From contig WBMV01000093.1 in NCBI GenBank assembly GCA_013396655.1, positions 1,046,208 to 1,110,207 on the forward strand: a stretch of DNA of 64,000 bases, written 5' to 3'. Each line of letters begins with the position of its first letter. Position 1 is the first letter of the stretch. This stretch comes from Campylorhamphus procurvoides. Taxonomy: Eukaryota; Chordata; Aves; Passeriformes; Dendrocolaptidae. A model generated the notes under the pieces. That model was not told the origin of the DNA, made no database searches, and was given only the letters and a program-made list of their open reading frames with translations. The translations under genes and the position numbers were made by a program. Below are positions 24,401 through 36,073 of the stretch, one piece after another.

Positions 24401-25392
24401 GTGCTTTGAGTGGACTCCCAATGTTGGAACAAGGAGGCACAATGCCAGGACTGGGGAGCAGGGGACTTGATCACACACTGCAAACAGGCTCTCCAAGACA
24501 AGGAATCACCAGCAGAACACTGCTGTCCACCAAATTTTACTCTCTAAGAACTACTTGCTCCAATGCTCCTCTATGCTATCACATCACAAAGATGCCATCA
24601 ATTTGCCCCCAAACCTGCAGGTTAAGAATTGCTAAGTCTCAGAAAAGCCAAGTGAATGAGATGCCCATGCCAGTCCAGTTGTCCTGCTTCTTATCCCTTG
24701 CTATAACAATTAACCCCACAAGAGTTTAGGTTCTGGCCAGGTCTGGCACTTCCTCCACTGAGTTTTACAGACAGAGAAGACAGCTTCTCCTTCAGGGACC
24801 ACAGAGAGAGGCTTCATTCACCACAGCAGGGAGGAAACAAAAGACACAGGAGATCAAACCTGCAGCCTGATTTTTGATCTTAGGTGCTTAAAAGGTAGAC
24901 ATCTAAATCCATCTTAAGGCACTTACATGTCTCAGTGAAGTATTTTGGGGCATGACAGCAGAAGGTTTGACTCTGGGGAAGTTCAGCTAGATATGACTTG
25001 ACATTTGTGATAACTGTGATCTCATGTACCTGCATGTGAGTCAGGCCTGATGTCCATCACAGCATCCTCTGGAGAGAGGTCAGAATCAAGCCCAGACTGG
25101 GGCAGGCTAAATCCTGCCATCACAGAAACTGTTGCCCTGTCTGTGTCATCCCTTGGTGCTGTTTCATCTCTCAGTGAGGGCTGGGATTTACCTGCTCAGA
25201 GGTAATGCCCTGCACAGAAACCCCTCCATGCTGTCAGCCTGCACTGCAACCATCAGCAACTCCTCTGATAGACACTGCTTGCATTTCAACTCAGCTCTCC
25301 TCCAGCATTGCCCAATCAATATCCCTCGCCAGGATTTCTGAGATACCTTGGTATTTTCCAGTAACTCTGACAAAAAATATGAGATATATTGC
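21455..25392. other. Unique non-coding sequence, no gene supported
   Basis: No repeat family was recognised. Overlapping frames of up to 152 codons (minus strand, 21467-21925) have no recognisable domains. The sequence near 23.05-23.35 kb is AT-rich and holds an AAACAAATTGTTTG near-palindrome. Confidence 0.45.
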
Positions 25393-25393
25393 A

Positions 25394-25523
25394 ACCACCA
25401 CCAAAGCCACTAGATGACATTTATTTCTGTGCCAGACTTCAAATTTGGTGGGACAGCTTTCATGTTGTGCTGGAGGAGGGATATATTTCACCCTCTGTGT
25501 CTCAGAGATGCTTTGGTGGTGGT
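25394..25523. repeat. Spaced 14-bp inverted repeat
   Basis: ACCACCACCAAAGC at 25394-25407 and GCTTTGGTGGTGGT at 25510-25523 are exact reverse complements separated by 102 bases. It could be a miniature inverted-repeat element, but no target duplication was identified. Because the arms are low complexity (CCA/TGG triplets), chance is also plausible. Confidence 0.55.
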
Positions 25524-27256
25524 GATTGTTACAGTCCTGGTATAAGATATGCAATTATAAAATGTTATCTCTTAGTCTACTATAAAATAATTGTTTCTCT
25601 AAAATAAGATACTGTGTATTAACTGTTAAATCTTTTTATTGTGTATCCAGAGAAAAGGAAATTTAGAAACATTGGTACGCTACGTGTGAAAGAGACTCTC
25701 AGATCCCAGAATGTGCTTTGGCTTTTATGGGTTTCCTTTCAGGAGTTCATTGAATTTTTAACTCAAATCAATAAAAAGCATGGGTGCACTTGCACACTCA
25801 CCCAGCTTTCCTGGACATGTTAGAAGATTACCAAGCTTGCCTGCTTCTAATTAAAAACAGAATAGTGGGCAATTAATTTAACTTGTACCAACTTGTAATT
25901 ACAACACTTGCTGTAGAACTCTACAGATAAAGGTGGCAAAGACAGGAGAGGTCTCCATGGGATTTTTGTGGTGCTGCCCTGAAAAACCTCAGAGCAAATC
26001 ACTTGTTGTTAGTTTCAGTGTTGGACCTGTATTGTTAAAAAGTCATCTCAACACTACTTTATACAACATTTAAATGGAAGATGTGGAAAAGGAAAAGCTG
26101 CAACATGCTCCCCTCCCAATTCCACTCCTCCTACTCTCTGATCAGTTACTTACCTGAGGAGCTGTCTTCTCTGTTTTTCAGTCTGGCCACTTGTTTACTT
26201 GTGTCAGGTTCTGGGGGCAGATTTCTCTTTACTGCTGCTGCTTGATCATTCAAAAGTGGTGTTTTGTGCTCTTTTGCCTTTCGTCTTCCTCCATCACTAT
26301 TCAGGATGTAATGTGGATGAGAAATATAATCGAGTTCTTCAGTTCCGTAACCACCCTTCCCTTATGAACTGTTTTTTTTAATTAAAAGTATTCCCAAAGA
26401 CTTATCCTACAACTAAATCAGATTTAAGAACCAAGTGACAGTTTTCTTCCTTCTCTTGGCCCTTTGTAGAGCCAGTGAGTTCTTGCAGCCTCAGCACAAT
26501 GTTAAGACAGGACAGTGTTTCCTGCGCAATGGAGAAAAGCTAAAGTACTTCCCTTCCCCATCACCATATGATGAATTCCATACCCCATCCCCAGCAGCAG
26601 AAATACATTGACATGTTCTCCTAATTCAAGTCCTGCCAGTTAAATGGCAGCAAATAAATGACAACTTTAATGTCACTTCACTAAAATGACTCTGTGACAA
26701 TTTTTGCTTTATTGCTCATTTGTGTTGTATCAATATCCCCAGAAGAAGGAAAGAAAATAAATAATGGAGGAAGGAAGGAAAACTAGTGAAAGAAGAAACC
26801 ATACACTGCTTTCTGTTGTTGGATTTACATGGTTCACCTATATTTTCGGACTGGCCACAGCTCAATACGGTTGATGAGGTGACTGGTAGATGCTTAGAGA
26901 AAAGCTGGTATTCCAAAGCAATTCACATTTCCTTCTTTCACTTATAATGCCAAGACACTCAGCTATTGTCAGACACTGAGTCAGTGCTGGGTTTTCAGAG
27001 GAAAATAAACACAGCTCAAGCCTGTGATTTAATAATTTGAAGTACTGCATTGCCTCTTCTATCTTGGAGATACCCAATGCATAGTAAAACCAAATTACTT
27101 ACTGTTGACACTAACTTGTTTCACTGGGGATTCGTACTTGTTCCAAATGATCTTCAAGCTCTGGAGAGTGTTAAATACTTATAATGGTAGTTATTTGTAA
27201 TACGTTCTCCCACTACTGGCTGTCTAGGGGATACACAGGGACCAGGCAAGAAACAA
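25524..27256. other. Unique non-coding sequence, no gene supported
   Basis: AT-rich stretches alternate with purine-rich patches (26.74-26.79 kb, GGAAGGAAGG). No repeat family or exon was recognised. Confidence 0.45.
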
Positions 27257-27470
27257 AATCACTGAATAATTTAGGTGGAAAAGGACCTTTGGAGGCCTTT
27301 AGGCTAACCTCCTGCTCAAAGCTGTCCCAGCTGGATCAGATTGCCAAGGATGTGGCCTGTGTTCAATATCTCCTCTGGTAGAGATCCCATAACCTTCCCA
27401 GTCCCCTGTTCATGTCTGATGACTCTCATGATGACATTGTTTTCCTTATATCTACAAAGGTATATCCAAA
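27257..27470 (-). mobile_element. CR1 LINE fragment, old and diverged
   Basis: The start (AATTTAGGTGGAAAAGGACC, then CTAACCTCCTGCTCAAAG) corresponds to the reverse complement of the CR1 3' end. CCTTATATCTACAAAGG near 27446 matches a more internal CR1 block. The copy is much more diverged than the others in the window and lacks a clear terminal ATTCTATG tail, so the limits are approximate. Confidence 0.7.
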
Positions 27471-28269
27471 TTGGTTATATATCTGAAAATGTCTCCTTAT
27501 TCCTTTTCCCTTACATCACTGCAATTTCCTGCACTGATCACTGGATTTGCTGCCTCTTCTAAGAGAGGTGAAGTTGGAATCAAGCTGTGTGGAGACCTTT
27601 AACAGCATCAGGATTGTGCCATATTCTGTAATAAGCAGGCCCAGTGCTCACATTCACTGATGTGTTACCTCTTATGCAGATCTAAGAATTAATTCTGCAG
27701 TTACTAAATCTAAGGAGATTTTCCCATTAGTGACAGCTAACATCCTGTGGTGTCAGTGACAATTTGTGAATGGTCAACAACATTTTTACATTATTAAATA
27801 AGGACTCAAGTGAAATGACTACAAGCTGGGGTTCTGCTGAGCTTTTGTATATGCTGCAGTAACTTGCACTGGCAACCAAATTCATGTTTTCACAAAAATA
27901 ACAGGGTGAAGTAGGAGCAGTGAATTTACCAGAACACCTGGAGCATGTCAGCACAAGAGACATGACAGCAGGGGAACTGCAATCACCAGCTGAAACATCG
28001 AGCAGCAGCCCTGGCTGGTCCTTTGGCTGTCATGAAGTAGAAAGTCATTTGGTTTCTCTTCCAATATTTTCTGTTGTAGACCTCAAATATAACTCTTTCT
28101 GAACAGAAAGCATTTCACAGCTGAATCAGTTCCACTTGCCACAAAGGCAAACTTGTGTGCTTCTTAATTGATTTTCCACAGACAATTGATTTAAACTTTT
28201 CAAACCCCTCCTGTTGGCAGGATTAGAACTGAGTCTGTACAGTGCTCTGCAGTTTGCAGGGCGAGCTCA
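27471..28269. other. Unique non-coding sequence, no gene supported
   Basis: No repeat family, exon or RNA gene was recognised. Confidence 0.45.
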
Positions 28270-28700
28270 AAGGTTTATTTCTCTTTCACAGAGTTCTGCT
28301 TAATTGGATGAAGGGGACAGAGTTCAAGGGCAATCCAACAGAAGGTGTTTTATTTAAGCATAGCTATAAAATACCTGTAATGAGAAAGAGTGTCTCTCAC
28401 TCCCATGCATAAATGACAGAAGCCGTGTTTCAATTCCGTTTCCCTCTCCTGGCTCGGTGGTTAACACGGGAACCTGATGGATTTGATCCTATAGCATTAG
28501 TTCAGGGAAATGTGCTTATTACGAGTTCCATTATAATATACTTAACACAGTCCTTTCAAGTGATGACTAGAGGTTTATTTAGGAACTAATTCAGCACCAG
28601 CTACAGTTAAAAAGAAGCTCTCACATGTCTGTGGAAACTGCATTGCATCTTTACTGACCTTTACAACTAAAAATAATCAGTAATAGAGTTGAGGGAAAGT
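28270..28700. promoter_or_regulatory. Candidate conserved non-coding element
   Basis: Repeat-free sequence changes from a GC-balanced start to an AT-rich end. Words include CTTAATTGGAT, ATGCATAAAT, CATTATAATATACTTAAC and GGAACTAATTCAGC. It has the texture of vertebrate enhancers, but neither conservation nor activity can be judged from one sequence. Confidence 0.25.
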
Positions 28701-29854
28701 GATTAAACACATTTACATGCAGTTTATTGGCATAAACAACATTACTTCTCCCAGTGCATTATTGTTTTCAATAAGTTTTCTTATTAGGATAGGTGGGAAA
28801 TACCAAACCTCCATTGCAGCTGTGAGAATATGTTTCCTTCCGAAAAAGTTTAGTTTGGCATTCCAGAACTGGGAATTCCCAACAGCCACTAGAAATGTTT
28901 TCTCTCATATTAGGATAGCCAAGCAGCAGCTGTAATGAGCCCTTTGCCCATCCTGATTTTGTGAAGGGATAAAAAGGCTAAAGTTTACCTCCATTTAAAG
29001 AATATTCTGTTTTTCACAGTCCAGTTAGTTCCACTCCTCAGTGCTGCTGTTCTCCAGGGATGAGGAGGTACAGCCCCCACAGGCCTGAGGGCTTCCACTG
29101 GTGTATTTACCAGATGGACACCAGACAGGAGGAGCAGTTTCCAGCAAAGATGTTTTAGAACATATTTTAGACCAGTTAATAATGTCTCAGGTTCTCGGGC
29201 TAAGAAAAAAAAGACACGGGAGATTTGGTGGTTGGCAAAGCTGACAATCATATAGAGTAAACACTGACTGTCTTATAAGCAATTTATGTTTTGAATACCA
29301 TGTACAATGTAAAATGACCAGTATTGGATGAAATTTTCTTCATACAATGAAAATGCCTTAAAAATTGTACTGTAAACTTGCTGAGAAACACTGCTATGAC
29401 AGCAAGCAAGGCAGTCAGATCTCTCTGGTAGGTCTACCCAGTCCCACTCTACCAGGACACCATGGAAAGGCTTTGATGTCCCAGTGAGGTTTTATTTACA
29501 CAGGAATCAGAAATAACAGCTTTTCTTTTTACAGTACTCAGGACTGTGCAGATAAGGGTTCCCACTGTGCTCCTGGGAACACGTCCCTTTCCGTCAAGGT
29601 TCCTCTCAAAGCAGTGCTCAGCAGTAGCTGCCATGAAGACACTCTGGATACCCAGGAAGCCTTTTTGGGTGCCCCTGCTGAGGCCTAGTGTTGCCCCTGA
29701 CCCACAGTCACCAGCTCCCTGCCACTCTCTGAGCTCTCCCCATGCTTGGCTTGCCCCAGTCCTGACCCAAAGGTCTCTCTCAGGCACCTCCAGCACACTC
29801 ATCAGAGCTGATCTAGTAGCTCTCTCTTTGAAGGCAGATTATTATGGTCAAGGA
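28701..29854. other. Unique non-coding sequence, no gene supported
   Basis: No repeat or exon was identified. Complementary open frames around 29.45-29.87 kb overlap on both strands and show no domain. Confidence 0.45.
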
Positions 29855-29855
29855 C

Positions 29856-30440
29856 AGAGTCACAGGGTATGCTGATCTGGAAGGGACACCCAAGGGTCAT
29901 GGAGTCCAACCCTCAGCCCTGCACAGGACCAGCCCCAAGAGTCACCCCCTGTGCCCCAGAGCATCATCCAAACCCTCCTGCAGCTCTGGCAGCCTTGGGG
30001 CTGTGCCCACTGCCCTGGGGAGCCTGGGCAGTGCCCACCACCCTCTGGGGGAAGAAGAACCTTTGGCTGAGATCCACCCTCAGCCTGCCCTGCCCCAACT
30101 CCAGCCCTTCCCTGGGTGCTGTCCCTGGTCCCCACAGAGCAGAGCTCAGTGCCTGCCCCTCCTCTGCCCGTCCCCAGGGAGTTGTCCCTTCAGTGAGGTC
30201 CCTGCTCAGTCTCCTCTTCTCCAGTTGAACACCCCAAGTGCCCTGAGTGTCCTCACCCCTTCCCCTCCAGGCCCTGAACCATCTCTGTGTCCTCCTTTGG
30301 ACACTCTCCAATGGCTTCATATCTTCCTTACTTTGTGGTACCCAAAACTGCCCCACTATTGCAGGTGAGGCTGCCCCAGTGCAGAGCAGAGCAGAACAGG
30401 ACAATCTCCTCCCTTGACTGGCTAACATCGTCTGCCTCAA
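29856..30440 (-). mobile_element. CR1 LINE fragment, about 585 bp, minus strand
   Basis: The sequence is the reverse complement of CR1 3' sequence. AGTCACAGGGTATGCTGATC with CTGGAAGGGACACCC and GTCCAACCC at the left end is the 3' terminus. GCCCTTCCCTGGGTGCTGTC, CTCCTCTTCTCCAG, GGTACCCAAAACTGCCC and GGACAATCTCCTCCCTTGAC are more internal blocks. GC-rich CR1 sequence produces the longest open frame in the window (174 codons on the plus strand), which is antisense to CR1 and meaningless. The intact order and modest divergence suggest a fairly young copy. Confidence 0.93.
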
Positions 30441-30526
30441 GCACACATTCCTCTTTTTCTCCTACCCCCTTTCCTTTCTGTGAGTAACTCAAATCCATTT
30501 CCTTCATGGAGCTTGGGCAATGGAAC

Positions 30527-30977
30527 TGTGGAAAAGTCTGGAGCACAAGTCTGGTGAGGAGCAGCTGAGGGAGCTGAGGGGGCTCAGCCTGGAGAAAAGG
30601 AGGCACAGGGGGGACCTTCTGGCTCTCTGCAATTCCCTGACAGAAGAGAAAGCCAGGGTGGGGGTCAGGATCTGCCCTCAGGGAACAGGGACAGGACAAG
30701 GGGAAACAGAGTCTAGTTGCACCAGAGAAGGTTTAGATTGAATATTAGGGAAAATTTCTTAGCCAAAAGGGCTGTCAGTCATTGGAACAGGATGTCCAGG
30801 AGCGGGCACCAGAAGTGATGGAGTCACCACCCCTGGAGGGATTTAAAAGATGTGTAGATGTGGCCCTTCGGGGTATGTTTCAGTGCTCAGCTTGGCAATG
30901 CTGAGTTAACAGTTGAACTTGATGATCTTGTGGGTCTTTTCCATAATACTAAACAATTCTATGATTTTATGATTTCA
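30527..30977 (+). mobile_element. CR1 LINE fragment, about 450 bp, plus strand
   Basis: The CR1 plus-strand order is clear: AGTCTGGAGCACAAGTCTGG, GAGGAGCAGCTGAGGG, GCCTGGAGAAAAGGAGGC, GATTGAATATTAGGGAAAAT, GTCATTGGAACAGGATG, GATGGAGTCACCACCCCTGG and TTGATGATCTTGTGGGTC. It ends in CAATTCTATGATTTTATGA, the typical tail. It lies about 85 bases from, and points away from, the minus-strand CR1 to its left. Confidence 0.94.
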
Positions 30978-32279
30978 CTTTAGAATGACAAGGTTTTTAA
31001 TGGTGTGTAAGTGTCCTTAATCACCCAGGCTAAAAAGCATTAAGCACAAGTTCAAGGTGACTCCAACAGCTCCTGTTCAAAATCTGCATTTTCCTCTTGC
31101 TTAGATTAATTCATATTTTAATTGCTCATATCATTGAAGTGTTAGCTAAAGGAACACTTTCATTCCTTTGATCTCCTGCTTTCAATACACACAGGGAAGG
31201 TGGGACATCAGGCAAACCTTCAAAATTACTCTGCTTCAGGGTAAAGTATGAGGCACAAGTGTGTAATGACTGAAATCACACAGCAGGAGTGGCAGCAAGG
31301 CCTGGGGACAGGTCACTTCATGTTTCTCCTGTTATCCTGTATATTTAATTGCTTATAACACTACCAAATCAAGAGAGGCTTCCTCAATAGATCAAAATTT
31401 GAACCAGTAAGATACATGAAGAATCCTTACCAATTTCCACCCCAGGGTCAGGGCCCTGCACATGGTCTGTGCCCCCTCACCCAGTGGGGTTGAACCAGTT
31501 AATCAAGTATCTCTTCACACACAAAACCCAATTGCTAAGCCTCTGCTTCACAATGGAGACAAACAGGAATGGATAACACCACAAGTATCTTGGGAAAGGG
31601 ATGATGAGACCTTTAGTTCTTGCCTGAGCATGCCAGTGAGGAGCTTTCAAGGAAGTTGAAAGGACAAAAATTCAAAGCCACAAAAAGAAATATTTTTATA
31701 CTGTGATTAACCTACAGCATTCATTGTCATTGGATGTTCCTGTAGGAAAAGCAAAAAAGTTTTTAAAAGGCATTGGAAATACATGTATCTATCATGGCTG
31801 TCTAAAGTCAGTGACAGTCAAAATGGGGGAAGGGATCTTCATATTTTCTTCCAGTGTGGGCTCCTGTGACATATTTGTTCCTCATCTGTCTTTCGGGTGT
31901 TTCAACACTTACAGCCTCAGATATTTGCTTCTAATGCCTGTCAGAGAGAAGTACCTGAGCTGGAGCTACTGTTGGTGCAGCCTGAATGGTTCTCTGTTGC
32001 TGATGAGAGCTGTTACGTGACGTGCAGTAGCTATTTCTGCACATTCCAAAGCCCCACTGCTGATGTACTTGTCAGCAGGAGCACTGACTGAGGCTCTAGA
32101 GACATGGGGACAACAGTGGGGCCACGGTCTGTCTCTGCACTGTGGCAGTTCTTTTGGTGAGGAGCTGCTGATTCCCCTGGGAATCTCCCCTGCCAGCAGC
32201 TCCTGTCTTCCTTTCAGGTGAGGAAGGTCCTTCACACAAGCCTGTCGCCTTCCTCCCTGCCACATCCGTTTGCCCAGCT
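30978..32279. other. Unique non-coding sequence, no gene supported
   Basis: No repeat family was recognised, and there are only short open frames without domains. Confidence 0.45.
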
Positions 32280-32460
32280 TCAGATTTGCACTTCCTCCTT
32301 TAATTTGATTAGTGACAACTGCTATTATCTGAGGAAATCTAAAATGCTTCTTCCTGTGCTAATGAATCACTGCACTGTGTGTGTGGGGATTAGAGTGCAA
32401 GAAGGATTTACTAATATGCTTCTAATTAAAGGGACAGTTCAATTATTCCAGTGGCTTTCA
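32280..32460. promoter_or_regulatory. Candidate enhancer-like block
   Basis: Homeodomain and TALE-like words cluster here: TGATTAGTGACA (32306-32317), CTAATGAATCA (32359-32369), a bicoid-type GGATTAG (32387-32393) and TAATTA (32423-32428). All lie within about 125 bases, in sequence with no repeat. A regulatory role is inferred, not shown. Confidence 0.3.
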
Positions 32461-35378
32461 GTAAAGGGCTTGTAGCAGGTTTTGGAGGTGGAGAGGACAG
32501 CTACAGGTTGTCACTGCTGATCACAAGCCACAATTGTACCTTCTCAGGCTGCAACTAGTGAGTGGAGATACTAATTTACATGCCCAGAGCAATGCAGTCA
32601 TATCAGTGGGGATGTCACATTGAACTCCCTTGTCTGCAGGAACCAGTTAAGGTCCAGCAGGGTGCTGCTGAGGCTGCACTGCCTGTTCCACCTGCCAAAA
32701 TTATTTCAAACCACCCCCTGTCTGGAGATGGGAGGATGTACCAAGGAAAGAGTCATCCTAAATTGACTTCTCTCTTACACTCCTTCTTAAGCACTTTTTA
32801 TTATCTGTCACACAATAAATCACAGCTATCTGTCTGATTCGATTTCTGGTCTGACTGAGGCTAACTACTCTTATCTAATATTTTCAAGTTACAATTGCTC
32901 AGGCCTCTAATATCACAGACTTTAATGATTTTGTTTTAAAGGTAACTAGGCACTTAAAAATCACCAGGCAGTTTGTAAAATGCTAGTGAAAGATTTTGTA
33001 AACTAAGCCTAATTACAGCAACAACAGACTGTTTGCAAGAAGATGTGATCTGATTACGGATGCCCCAAAGAATTACTCTCATTTACTCTGCTTGGGAGTG
33101 CGACTTCAAAAAAACCACTCTTGTATGTTTTCTTCTCTCATACCAAATGCCAGGAACTCAGAGAGAAGGCTCCCAACCTCTCTTTACAAAAGATGTTTCC
33201 TATAACAACATGTTTCCTACTGTACAGCAGGGAACTGGAACTGCCAGGAATGCCATTGCACTGTTTTTACAACCACAGCACAAGCCAGCATCCAGAAACC
33301 TCATGGAGAAAAAACACAGGGAAAAAGAAAGTCCAAGCATACTCATGTCTCACTCCCCAAACCAGGTCATGGTTTTGGAGAGGAGATTGTTTGATCTGGT
33401 GAGGCTATTCTTACACAATTAGGTTTATGTGGGGGATCTAACATCTCCATGGGATGAGTCAATAAGGAATTATTACAGAGAATCTGTCAGAGAGAACAGA
33501 GGAACATCTTTCTTCTTGCACCCACTTTTTAGTCTCATTCTTTTGGCCCCAATTTACCTCAGTATTAATGCCATGTTGGTGGGACACAGACAGAACACAT
33601 GAATGAAGCACCTCCAGGAAGATGAGGGGCTCAGCTGCTGCAGGATGGGCACTGCAGACTCCAGTGTTCAGAGGAGCAATATTCACACCTCCAGAGTACT
33701 GGAGGTGTGGTGAGGCTCAGGTGGCTGAGCAGTGTGAGTTTATATGCTGGTAATCTCAATCCACTGAAATCATCAGAAGTCTCTTCATGGACTTCATCTC
33801 TGGCTTTGGATCAGACCTGGATTCTCAGCACAGGTAAATCCCTGCATCTCCACTGAAATCACACAATTATGCCAGGTGAGGGCAGCTGATGCTCATGCCC
33901 TTCCTCTCCACAGTAATTCAACGTGCAGAACTGCCTGCACCAGAATTGCTGACAACAGCCATCTCTTTTCAAATGAACTACTTCCACTGCATTTCCAGGT
34001 TCTACATCTTCTCTGAAAATGTCTTACTCTAGGTGCATTATCCATCACCATAAAGTCATTCATTCTTTCAGATGAAGTTAATTTGAATGAGGCTGGCATG
34101 GATTAACAAGCCACTGATTCACATTTACAGGCACAGTAAACAACTCCTGATTTTTTTCAATCTCTACATTTGAGCACACTAAGTAGTTCTAGCCAATGCT
34201 GTAGGCTGGGCACACACCCACCTTATTACTGGGAGATACCCAAACCTTTCCTACAAGGTTATCACTGTGCACTTCTCTGCAGAGTAAGAGAAACTAAAAG
34301 CTTATTGGTATGAACAGACCTGCAGGATGAATTGATTTCCTGTAGTCATTTCAAATAAATGAACGAGATTCAGGTTTCAGTTATCACTTTGTAAAGCTGA
34401 CTCATCGCTCCATGAAAAGCCTAAAGAAACAAAATGCTTTTCTTTGTGGAGTCTCTCTTTTATCCGTGGTTAAAAGATTAGGGGTGCCCAGACTGTTGTT
34501 ACAATGGAAGAAGAGACAGTCCCCAGCTTGACCTCAGCTAATTTTGCTATTGGGGAGCTCACTGCAGTGCCCGATGGCAGCTCACATTGATGGCATCAGA
34601 ACCATATGGAGCACCTCAAGCCCAAAATTGCTATTGAAAACAGAAAATGGAAAAAAAAAATCCTTCAAACACTTCTAACCACCATGCTCCATGCTCCTTT
34701 CATTTAAATGCCTGAATTTAGCCTGCATAAATCACCCTATGGTAAATCTCTACCCAGACTTGATATATAAATTATACATTTTTCAACACATGAAAGGGGA
34801 AGTCCTGGGGTCAGAAGCTAACTTGTGACTCAAAGCATGAGTGATCCAGTCAGTCTTGTCTTACAGGGCCAGAAAGGTTTTCAAAAGAACTTAGAATCAA
34901 TCCCCTCAGTTATTTGCCTGTATCCTGCCATGGCTGCCAGGCCTCCCAGGTTCTGCTGTTCCAGCTCTTACCATGTATTTCTCATAAAGCAATCTGAGTC
35001 TCCTTGGCTGCAGTATAAAGTCTAAACCTCCTCGTTCTATCTGCTGCAGATAATGGAACAATTACTTTCTTCCTTTTTAAAAGTGCTCTAAAGATGCCTC
35101 AGCCCTGCACTGTCTATACTATATGTTCCTCCATGGGGTCCTCACGCCTCTGCTCCTTACTGTAATGATGGGATAACAGCCCTGTGCCTCTCTTCCTCCG
35201 AGGGACAAACACATCTAGCACATTATGTGTTCCAGATATAACTGTAGATGGCATGAGTTTTTTCAGGGTGCTTTGAAGTGATGGATAGCATTGTCAACTG
35301 TAAATTTAGCTCTAGCATTGGAAAACAAAGGCATTTCGCCCACAACAAATTCAAGTGGTCTTCTGCATTGCCCCAAAG
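32461..35378. other. Unique non-coding sequence, no gene supported
   Basis: No repeat family, RNA gene or exon was recognised. The longest frame is about 120 codons (33060-33422), with a second frame overlapping it and no domain. Confidence 0.45.
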
Positions 35379-35512
35379 TCACAGAATCACAGAACGTGTA
35401 AGGCTGGAAGGGACCACAGTGGTTCATCTGGTCCAACCTCCCTGCACAAGCAGGGCCATCCCAGAGCACACGGCACAGGATTGTGTCCAGATGGTTCCAG
35501 AATATCCTCAGT
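35379..35512 (-). mobile_element. CR1 LINE, 3' part, interrupted by an LTR insertion
   Basis: TCACAGAATCACAGAACGTG and GGCTGGAAGGGACCACAGTG, followed by GTCCAACCTCCCTGC, are the reverse complement of the CR1 3' terminus. The alignment runs to GTTCCAGAATATCCTCAGT, where an LTR begins. The CR1 resumes at 35813, so the two pieces are one original copy. Confidence 0.93.
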
Positions 35513-35812
35513 TGTAGGAAATTAACAGGCTGTGGATTTCTTCACAAGCAGGAGGAGTGTGACCTTGGCCAGTCTGCTCTGTACTTGTGAAGATAAGCAC
35601 CTGCAAAGGCTGTGAGAACTCAGAAGACAAGTACAGAGACAGTAGCTCATAGCTATAAGCCAATGAGTGATTGTTTATGTGTGTGAGCACCAGTAATGTT
35701 AATGCATGTAAACTTAGAGAATACTATAATTGTAGAAACTCCATTAATAAAGTGAGCTTTGTAGTTAATCAATATTGGATCCTCTCACTGCTCCATAAGC
35801 CCGCCTCCAACA
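35513..35812 (+). mobile_element. Solo LTR, ERVK-like, inserted into CR1
   Basis: Exactly 300 bases begin TGTAGGAAATTAAC and end CCGCCTCCAACA, with the canonical TG...CA ends. The flanks CTCAGT (35507-35512) and CCCAGT (35813-35818) form a 6-bp target duplication with one mismatch. Six bases is typical of ERVK/betaretrovirus-like elements, and it falls inside an otherwise continuous CR1. TATAAG at 35654-35659 may be a TATA box, and AATAAA at 35746-35751 is the polyadenylation signal, 61 bases before the end. There is no internal retroviral sequence. Confidence 0.9.
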
Positions 35813-36040
35813 CCCAGTGAGGGAGACTCCACACCTTCCCTGGGCAGCCTGTTCAGTGCTCAGTCACTGCACAGGGAAGAAGGTTCTTCCTCATGTTCAG
35901 GTGGAACTTCTTGTGCATCAGTTTCTGCCCATTTCTTCTTGAACTATTGCTCAGCTCCTATGAGAAGAGTCTGGTCCATGTTTGACTCCTCCATGTAGAC
36001 ACTGATAGACACTGAAATCATCACAGAAGGCCATCCCAAG
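35813..36040 (-). mobile_element. CR1 LINE, 5'-ward part of the interrupted copy
   Basis: After the LTR the CR1 continues in register: GTGAGGGAGACTCCACACC, CCCTGGGCAGCCTGTTCAG, GAAGGTTCTTCCTCATGTTC, AGTTTCTGCCCATTTCTTC and GAGAAGAGTCTGGTCC. It then decays near 36.04 kb, next to an oppositely oriented CR1. Confidence 0.88.
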
Positions 36041-36073
36041 GTGTGCTGCTGAGTACTGCAGTGTTTCACCATC

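Noticed and set aside
29844..30368. 174-codon plus-strand open frame, longest in the window
   Set aside because: It lies antisense within a minus-strand CR1 3' region. GC-rich CR1 sequence is stop-poor, and the peptide is proline/serine-rich without any domain.
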